DNA of 64,000 nt. Source: Aspidiotus rigidus (taxonomy: Eukaryota; Arthropoda; Insecta; Hemiptera; Diaspididae). Positions 21,801-30,800 of the stretch are shown piece by piece. Each line of letters begins with the position of its first letter. The first letter of the stretch is position 1. The notes below the pieces were generated by a model, which was not told the origin of the DNA, made no database searches, and worked only from the letters and a program-made list of their open reading frames with translations. The DNA is taken from contig JAVHKY010000016.1 in the NCBI GenBank assembly GCA_035079385.1, forward strand, positions 5,503,501-5,567,500, given 5' to 3'. The position numbers were made by a program, and so were the translations under genes.

Positions 21801-24800
21801 GATTGACCTGGACCTGAGCTATTGCTCCTCTCGGGTCCACCTGTTTTACAATTCCGACCGGCTACTGAGATCGGGGTGCTAAACCTTCCCTAATCAGGAC
21901 TACCGTTCCTGGGGTTGGCTTAAAATCGACCGAACTTCTAGTGTTGTAGTGAGATGACTTATGAACCTGCCGAGGCGCTAATAAATATTGGCTATGGAAA
22001 GTCTCCCGAAAGATTGCTAAGACCTCCTTTGCCACCTGTACCGCCGCTACTAAATTTTCCGAGCTTGGAGACACCTTAGTGAAATCTATTTCTGCCTCGT
22101 CAGTGACATTGACCTCCCGTAGGCGTAAGAAATGATTGGGTGTCAGAGGAACTATAGTGTCTTCCGATGACACGTATGTTAATGGCCGACTGTTCACTAA
22201 ATCTTCGACCTTGCAGAAGATTGTCATTAAAGTAGTGAAACTGACTAAAGATTTGCCGAGCGCCTTAGAAAGGCTTACCTTTACGCAACCTATAAGTCGT
22301 TCGTACCCACCCCCATACCACGGGGCCAAGCTTGGGGTGAAGGACCATTGTATGCGTTCCGAGATGAAGTGTGACCGAACTTTTGGGTCGAGAATTTTTA
22401 CCTCATGTAAATTTACCCTTTTGCTAATTAAAGGTTGAGCAAAGGTAAAATTTGTCCCGTTATCACTTAGTACAAATGATGGTTTACCCCGCCGACTGGT
22501 AAATCTAAAGAACGCTAGGAGAAACTGATCTGCACTCAGATTTTCGACTAGTTCCAAATGAATGGCTCTGACCACTAAACACGTGAATATCACTCCGTAG
22601 ACTTTCACAGTTTTGTCCGAATGAGGTTTAGTTACATAAAAAGGGCCGAAACAATCTAAACCTGTATGCATAAAGGCCGCAACATCCGCAACCCTTACTT
22701 TGGGCAGAGCGGGCATAGGCGGAGTTTTAAAGGGGCCTCCCGTTATCCGTCGACACCATTTACACCGCTTCACAATACTGTTTACCTTGGCTCTTCCCTT
22801 ACTGATCCAAAATTTTTCCCGAAATTTGGCTAGAAGGTGAGCCGCTCCTAAGTGGATATTTTTCCGATGGATAGTATTCAGTAATACCTCCACTAACCGG
22901 CTTTCCCGAGGCAGTAAGATTGGGTGAATTGAATCCCAAGGTAGATTAGCATGGAGTAACCGACCCCTGCACCGAATTAACCCGTTTTCGTCTAAGAAAA
23001 GATCTAATTGAGGGTTGGGTTGACAATTGTTCTGAAGTTGTATTATTTCCCTCGCGAAATATTTCAACTGTAAAGCTTTGAGTAAAGCAATTTCCGACCG
23101 TTTTGATTCGTCTATAGGGTTATATTTAGGCAACCTTCCTTTCAGTATTCCCTGCCGCAACTTGGAGAATGTCCGGATGTAGCAATCCCAGTGTAGATAC
23201 CTTTTTTCTAACGCGTCAGAAAGAAGGCTGACACTGTTAGTTGCTGTTTTAGTAGTAACCAACGATGATAACAAGGTAACAGCCGTTGCTGTAGAAAAGG
23301 GAATGGTGGTGACTGGGGTCTGAGGCCATTCATCCGGATGTGAAAGCCACTCAGGTCCGTACCACCATAAATTGTTACCTGTGATTTCTCTTACAGTTTT
23401 GCCGCGAGTAAGATAATCTGCAGGGTTCTGAGCCGTTGGTACATAACAAACCGTACAATTGGGTACCTCTTTAATTTCTTGTATACGCTTAGTTACAAAC
23501 TGCGGTAGCACCGTAACAGAATGTAGCCACTGCAATATTGTTGTTGCGTCCGTCCACAAGAAAGAATGTTCTACCGAAATTCCCTTCTCTTCCAACAAGG
23601 GAAGTAGGAACCTTATTATACGAGCCCCGCAAGTAGCTCCTAACAATTCAAGTTGGGGGATAGACCGATTCCCTTCCTGTGAATCTCTAATAGTTGATTG
23701 TTCTGCCATCCGGGCAGCCCTCCGTTTAGCCTGTTTAGAATTTGGTCTGACATATTTACCACCAATCTGTTCCGAACCCTGCTGTCTACAAGATGCTAGC
23801 CGTGATTTAGTGTATAACAAGCCGGAATTGCTACACTGAGTACGACTATTCTTTTTTATCAGATATGCCGCACACCCGTATGCTTTCCGCGAAGCATCGC
23901 AAAACACATGGAGCTGATAACTGCAATTCCCGCTCGCAGTGCTCCAAATCCGCCGAGGTACAGGGACCTTTAACATCTCTGCTCTTTCAACCATTAATTT
24001 CCGTACCCGAGCTGTCAGACTACTAGGAAGAGGTTCATCCCATGTGATCTTATTGGCCCAACACTCTTGTATGAGCAATTTGAAAGCCAACTCGCAAGGA
24101 GAAAAATAGCCTAAAGGGTCAAAAATTTGTGCCGTTGCCGAAAGAAGTGCCCTTTTTGTCCAATACTTAGGCTCCGATTCCTCTTTAATATTCAAGTAGA
24201 GGGTGTCCGCCTCTCTATCCCACTTTAACCCCAACATCTTTACCGTTTGTGAGTTTTCCTTAGCTGATTCCGCAGGTAAGGACCGACAAAACTCTGGATT
24301 ATTAGAAGTCCAGTCCCGCAAGTTCATACCCGATTTTTGTAATAAACTTGTGGAACACCTAAATACCCGTTCCGCCTCTTCTACCGTATCGACACTCATT
24401 ACAAGATTGTCAACATAAAATGAGTTCCGCAATTTTAAATAAATTTCCTTATCTTCACTTCCCGACTGTAGTTCTATCGCAAACATTTCTTGCATCACCA
24501 TGTTGAGCAGAAACGGGGATGAAACCACACCGAATGGTACCCTTTTAAACCGAAATGTCTTAATTTGTCCGTCTATTGGTCGATTGTAGTCTTCAACCCA
24601 AAGAAACCTGACTACATCTTGTTCACTTTCGTCAAGTCCTACTCGAAGAAAGGCCTTTTCAATATCCGACGTCAACCCTATAGCCCTAAGCCGAAACGAT
24701 ATCAATTGTCCCACTAGACTTTGAGTTAATGATGGTCCTGCATGAAGAAAATCATTCAGACTCTGACCCGACTGTGTCTTTGCCGAAGCGTCATAAACAA

Positions 24801-27800
24801 TTCTCAATTTTCCCTCCTTTATAATAGGCCGAAAAGGAAGGTAATGTTTAGCATGATGACTCTGCCCAGTCACCAGCTCAATAGTTCCATCCGCTTGTTG
24901 CTCCCGAAATTTTTCGTCGCACATCCTCTTAACCTCCATTGAGCACGTTTTCAATGTGTTTTTTAGACGAGCAACACATAACCGATAATTAGTAGGAATG
25001 TTCAGTTCCTCCTTGGGCCGTTTCCAAGGCCAGAATACAACAAACCTATTTCCCTCAATCCGATAAGTCGCTCGAAATTGGTCAATAACTGCTACTGATA
25101 TATCTGTGAATTCAGACATCTTTATACCTAGCGTCTCCAGGTCCCACAGACCTTTCAACAACATATTTAATTCCTTTGAGTTAGGATCCGAACTATCCGA
25201 TTGTAATTGCCCTGCCGAAACTAAAGTTTGACCGACCGTCTGAGTTTCATTCTCGATTATAAGATTAGCGCTACCCGCTGGCACCCAGCCAAAAACCGAT
25301 TTTAAAAGGACTAAACCGCTGTCCAACCTACAATTGCCGTTTATGTTCACAAAGTCATAATAAACCTCACCACCTAATAGCACCTCTATTCTTGCCTGAT
25401 TCTTGGAGAATAAATGAGGGTCCGCATACTTCCATCCGGACGGAAGTAAGTCCCCTACTATAGCAGGAGGAGGGGCCACCTTAAGATGACCAGCCAGACA
25501 GTCAATTGCTAAAAAATGAACTGAATGCGTCCTCCCATACCGATCAATTAAAATGAGACGTACATCTTGTACCTGTACCGAGGTAGTTGATGCTGAACCG
25601 AAACCTTGAACTCCCAGGAACCTAGGTGGTCCTGGTTGAATTCCTAACCGCCGCAAGAGCCCGTGCTCTACATAAGATGTATCACTACCAGGATCTAGAA
25701 AGCCTCTCACCGTTAGCCTCTCACTGGCGTGCTGTACACCACTAGTAAACGTCTGTAAAAACGTTGTACACTTACCCGTAGTTCCAGATGTCGCCGTAGT
25801 AGACTTACTAGATCCGCCATTGCAGATCGCGACATGATGGAATCCGTTATTGCACTTAGAGCATTTTACCCGATCCGGACAGCCCGCACTCAGGTGCAAG
25901 TCTGATAGGTATATATAACATCTCCTATTTTTCATGAGATAGTCTCGACGCGCCTGAGTCTCCGACGCCTTCCGGCAAGCTTCTGATTTATGCGGGAGCT
26001 TGCAGAAGACACACTCTCGCGACCGGAATTTCTTTGTAACCATTTTTCCGCCAAAACCGTAAGATTAGAAAATAGGAAATGTCACCGAGTATGAGTGGTA
26101 GGGAGGAAGATATAAGAACATCCATACTATTTCAGAACAGACGGAGGCCTCCTTAATAAACCGCATGACCAAGTGATCCGCACTTGGCCGTTCCATGTAC
26201 TGTAGCAGTCGTAATAAACACCAGTACTGCCATTTTGTCCAGTGTCTAGCCGAGCAAAGATTCACTGTTATGACTCAGGAACCGTAGATTGTCACTGAAT
26301 GCGCAGCCGAACTGAGAAGTATCACCATGTGATGTGTTCCCACTATCCCTAACTAACCCCGGTACCACCGCAGGTGCCGGGTGACCCGTAGCTCTAGGAG
26401 CTGTATAGATCATCTTGAGCACCTTTTCACACTGGGGTATCCGACCCCGTCATAAAGTGCATCACTGCTCAAGAATAGCACACAACCAGAGACTTCAACT
26501 TTAGAAGCCATGTAGAGTTTCCAAGAGCAACTGCAAACAGACTCATATCTTCAGCAAGAAAATTACAGTAGTTTGCAGTGCATATCCGTTTAGACTTTAT
26601 CGAATAGAGAACTCTCAACCACTAATACCGTAGCAGGAAAATTACTATACGGCACGCACTGTAGCAGGTGCCAGCTGGAAAGTTTCCCTTCCGTCCTCCT
26701 CCTGCGCGAGAGACGACCAAGCAAAATTACCGACAGCATCCAAGGGAGCAGATATAGACTTCCACCACCCCCACCCCATAATGGGAATGGTTTAGGTCCG
26801 CACTCAATCCCTTGAAACTGAGAGCATCCCACTAGACAGGGCAAAGGAAACGAAAAAGAAAGTGGAAAGGGAGAAAGGGAGAAAGAGAAACAAGTGACAA
26901 TTTGACAGCCGAGCACGTAAGATGATAGTCCACCTATCTCTGCTGTATACCGCCGCCTACATGCCCAAAACAAGACTATTCATTCTGGGGTTGCTCGACA
27001 CCTTTTTCAGTACATGGCAAATTTTTAGATTTGAATCTTCCTACCTATTGACTCATGAATCCAAACTAGATATCCTTGCGTTTGTAGCAACAATGTTTGC
27101 AACCGCATTGTCACTCTTACTAGCACAAAGGGGTGTTCACAACAATTGCAGGTGCACCTGAGAATCATCCCAAGCAATGATTATATTGACCGTATTGTAT
27201 GGAGTTCTAAACCGCAAGAAAGGTATTATATTTGAGAGGTCGTCCCTGCAGAACTCTACAATAACTGCAGGCCTAGAACGGACTACCAAATTATATACCC
27301 CTCAGACCTATGTTCCTTTTGAAATAAACCACCGAACCGACCTTGTTTACACCCAGGATATTCTATAACAATCGATTTCTACCAAATATTTCCTATATAA
27401 GCATTCAAGCTGCCGCATCTATTCTGCGGAACAAATATATAGCAGCCACGCGGAACACCGAGGCTACCGCGCAGCGCACCGAGTAAAAGCCGCCGTCAAA
27501 TACCGCATTGCCACCATTGGCACTACCGCTTACAACCGATAGCCTACCGTTGGCTCAACCGTTAGCACAACCACGCTCTGCTACCACTTGTTGTAAAAGT
27601 TGGGCCCAGATCCCCAGCAGAGTTGGATTTCCTAAGAAATTTCTAATAGAACCGCCATTTTCGTAATTACCGAGCCGAAAGGGGAATGGGTCTAACCACA
27701 ACAATAAGAAAGGGGGGGTGCGTGGATCTAATTTTACATGCAATGCGCAGTGGAATAAATATTCATCAAGTACCGAACAAACAATGTATTATCGAACAAA

Positions 27801-30800
27801 CAATATATTATCGTATAATGAGGAAACATATAGGATCTCGCAAATAATAATGCTTCTTGTGGCGCACGGCGCTTCTATTTCTTACCTGTGGACAAAGAGA
27901 AACGTCCATCAGTACAGTTAGTAATTATAACCGCCGCCGTAAGAGACCTACAGAATGAGACCAAAGTAAAGCTCAAAAGTGCTACCGTTTCTTAACCGAC
28001 CGACCGAGATATAAAGTGAGACAGATCTTATGCAAAGAAACCGCCTAACCGACCTAACCGACCGTCCGAGAAAGAAGATGTAAAATCCACCGAAAAATCC
28101 GTAACCGCCGATCTGTAATAAATAGTAATTGACTAACCTCCATAACTGGCAATGTCTCCGGCATTTTCAAATCAACGAAAAAATATTAAAATTAAACTTC
28201 GACTGATCGAGCACGCAAGTAAAAAATTCGAGTACAAGAAACGTCCGTTCGTATCGCTTGACATTGGGAAACAAGTATAAAGGGTGCAGTTAGGGACCGT
28301 TTTTACCTAAGAGCAGGTATCCCGTTGAAGCCTGCCCGAATCCTGATTCACCTCCCGCTGATACTTGTTTGCCAAGTCGAACATTTTCGACATGCACATT
28401 AGCCTAGGCTCAAAATACAGCCTATATATGTGTCTTAACTTAAAATAGGTCTACGTATCTCTTCCAATAGGAATAGGTACGATAAATTCTATGATCAGAG
28501 ATTATAAAACTTCTTCTTTCTTGATGCTACGAGTGAGAAAAACAATTCCCCCTCCCCCCAGATACATTGACCAAAACTAAAAATAAACATCGTTGTAACC
28601 ATCATCAGTCATAGGCTGACTCTTTTCCTTCCCGTTCATCGTTGACAGTTGTGGGTGCAGCATTTCATTATGAAATGCCAAGACAGTTGGTGCATAGGCC
28701 CGAACACTTCAATCCTTGAAAAAGAAGAAAACATGAAGTGGAAAACAATTATATGCACCCTTACTTTATTTTCGATGAAAAAAAAGGTCGATAATTACCG
28801 GCTTTATGGCAGCCACAAGTAGGTGAACAACCTTTTGCGCGATCGCAGGGAACTAAATTTAGGATATTGTCTGGGGTGGGTGGAACAGTTGTTGGTATCG
28901 CTGTGAGGAGTTCTTCTTCAATGCGCCATCCATACTTCAAGTCTGACTTCAAGTGGCCTCTCCATTTTTGTATCTGGTGCTACGCTCGGTAACTATGATG
29001 GCGAACCGCCTCTGGAGTCGGTCGGGAGCTTTTGGACACGTTTGTGACGAAACATTTATGTCGATGAGAGAATTTTTTCACGTGTAGGGACATTAATTAG
29101 AAAAGAAAGCAAAGACGAGGCTTTTCCCGTAAAGAATTTTATTTGAATATTTATTGAACGTTTCGGCTAATCTGGTGGCCTCGTTTTGTCTCGACGAAGG
29201 CCACCAGATTGGCCGAAACGTTGAATAAATATTCAGATAAAATTCTGTGCAGAAAAATACTCTTCTTTGCTTTCTTTTCTAATTTATGTTGATAATCGTG
29301 AAAACATTTATCTATTTTAAACGCGAAAAACGAATACTCCGAAGGGAGAGTAAACAGTGCAAATCGCAGAAAAATACAAGACGACGAGCGCTTTCGGTTA
29401 GTAACCATCTTCAAGCCTGAAATGAAAGCAACTTACGAACAGAAAAGAAGAGCAAGGTATTAAGATTGTCCAAACGAGAAATCGCGGGGTGAATCATAAA
29501 CCAGTTCGATCAGGCCACCTTCCGGAATGTACGAGTTGAGAACAGTGATACCGTCGGTGTTTAGATGACGCATTATCTCTATATGCTCGAGTACAATGCG
29601 CTTACGATAGGAATTCTCCTTATGGAGGAGCTTTTCGGATCCCTCTCGGAAGCTGTGGCCACTGTTTATTAAATGATCAGCAAAAGCTGACTCCCCTAAG
29701 TATCCCTTCTTCCAAGACTTCAGGTGCTCAGCTACTCTAACTTTCATTTGGCGGCTGGTCTCACCAATATAAAAACCTCCACAATCCTCACACTCCAACT
29801 TATACACACCACTCCTCTCATCGACAGGTATGTGGTCCTTCAGTCTCACAAACAACCTCTTGACTGTGGTAGGGTTGTAAAACGCGGGTCTGAAGCCAAA
29901 CGGGCGAAGGGCTTGACCCGATTAGAGGGAGAACTTCCCCAGGAAAGGGAGACTGATCCAACGCAACCGGTGATCACGGATCGTGTCTCGGGGGAGGGAG
30001 GTGGTGGAATCGAGAAGGCTCCTCGTAACTTTCCTCCCAACCATCACGTCAACATCGACATTGACCCCATTCACTCTGGCCAGGTGTTTTATTGTGAGTA
30101 ACTCTTTCTTGAAGGCAGACTGACTCAAAGGAATACGAGTCAGTCTGTGAACTAGGCTGTGAAAAGCAGCCATCTTATGAGCAGCAGGGCCGAACGAACC
30201 ACCGTGGACTAAAACATCGGTCGTAGTATCTTTCCTGTAAACTCCAAACTTATGGATACCGTCTATTATAGAGATCGATAAATCCAAAAAGTTGAAGGAA
30301 AACACACCTATTTCCAACGTAAATTTGATATAAGGGTACCAGGAATTGAGATACCTCAGAAACTCACCAAGGAGATCTGGGGCATCAGTCCAGGTGCATA
30401 GAACGTCATCTACGTACCTGTGTCAATAGTGAATATGATTAAGTAACACCTGGTTCGAGGAAAAGAGGTCAAGTTCAAACTTAGACATGAAAATTTCGGA
30501 GATGAGAGAGCCTAAAGGTGATCCAATAGGGATCCCTACTTCATCAGGAAACTCGAAAAATTTTCCTTTAAATTTACAGTAGTTGGGGGACCAGCAAATA
30601 TTCAGAAAATCGAAAAATTCCTGAAGCTCATTGCGAGGAATATTGGCTTTGACGAGTAGCTCACCCGTACGCTGGATAGTAGCAGCCTTAGGAATATTCG
30701 GGAACAAACCAACAGCATCAAACGAGCAGATGGTCGTTCCAGGGGGAAGAATTACATCCTTCAGAACGTCAGTTAAAGAGGCCGAATTCAAGACCGAATG

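Larger units (their letters stand above)
20752..28392 (-). mobile_element. BEL/Pao LTR retrotransposon, young, 5-bp target duplication
   Basis: Two LTRs of 804 bp bound the element and differ by only two single-base indels that I could find. TGCAC flanks it on both sides (20747-20751 and 28393-28397). The inverted copy of the host repeat at about 32430 shows the empty site with a single TGCAC. On the sense (minus) strand the LTR runs TGTCGAAA...TACAACA. A purine tract (CCGGGGGCAG) precedes the 3' LTR, and a TGG-initiated primer site (TGGTAGCAGAGCGTGG) follows the 5' LTR after two bases. The polyprotein is complete from zinc knuckles to integrase, but the N-terminal gag is missing. Confidence 0.95.

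Noticed and set aside
26590..26973. 127-codon minus-strand frame in the BEL leader region, considered as gag
   Set aside because: Low-complexity, proline- and serine-rich with no resemblance to BEL gag domains.
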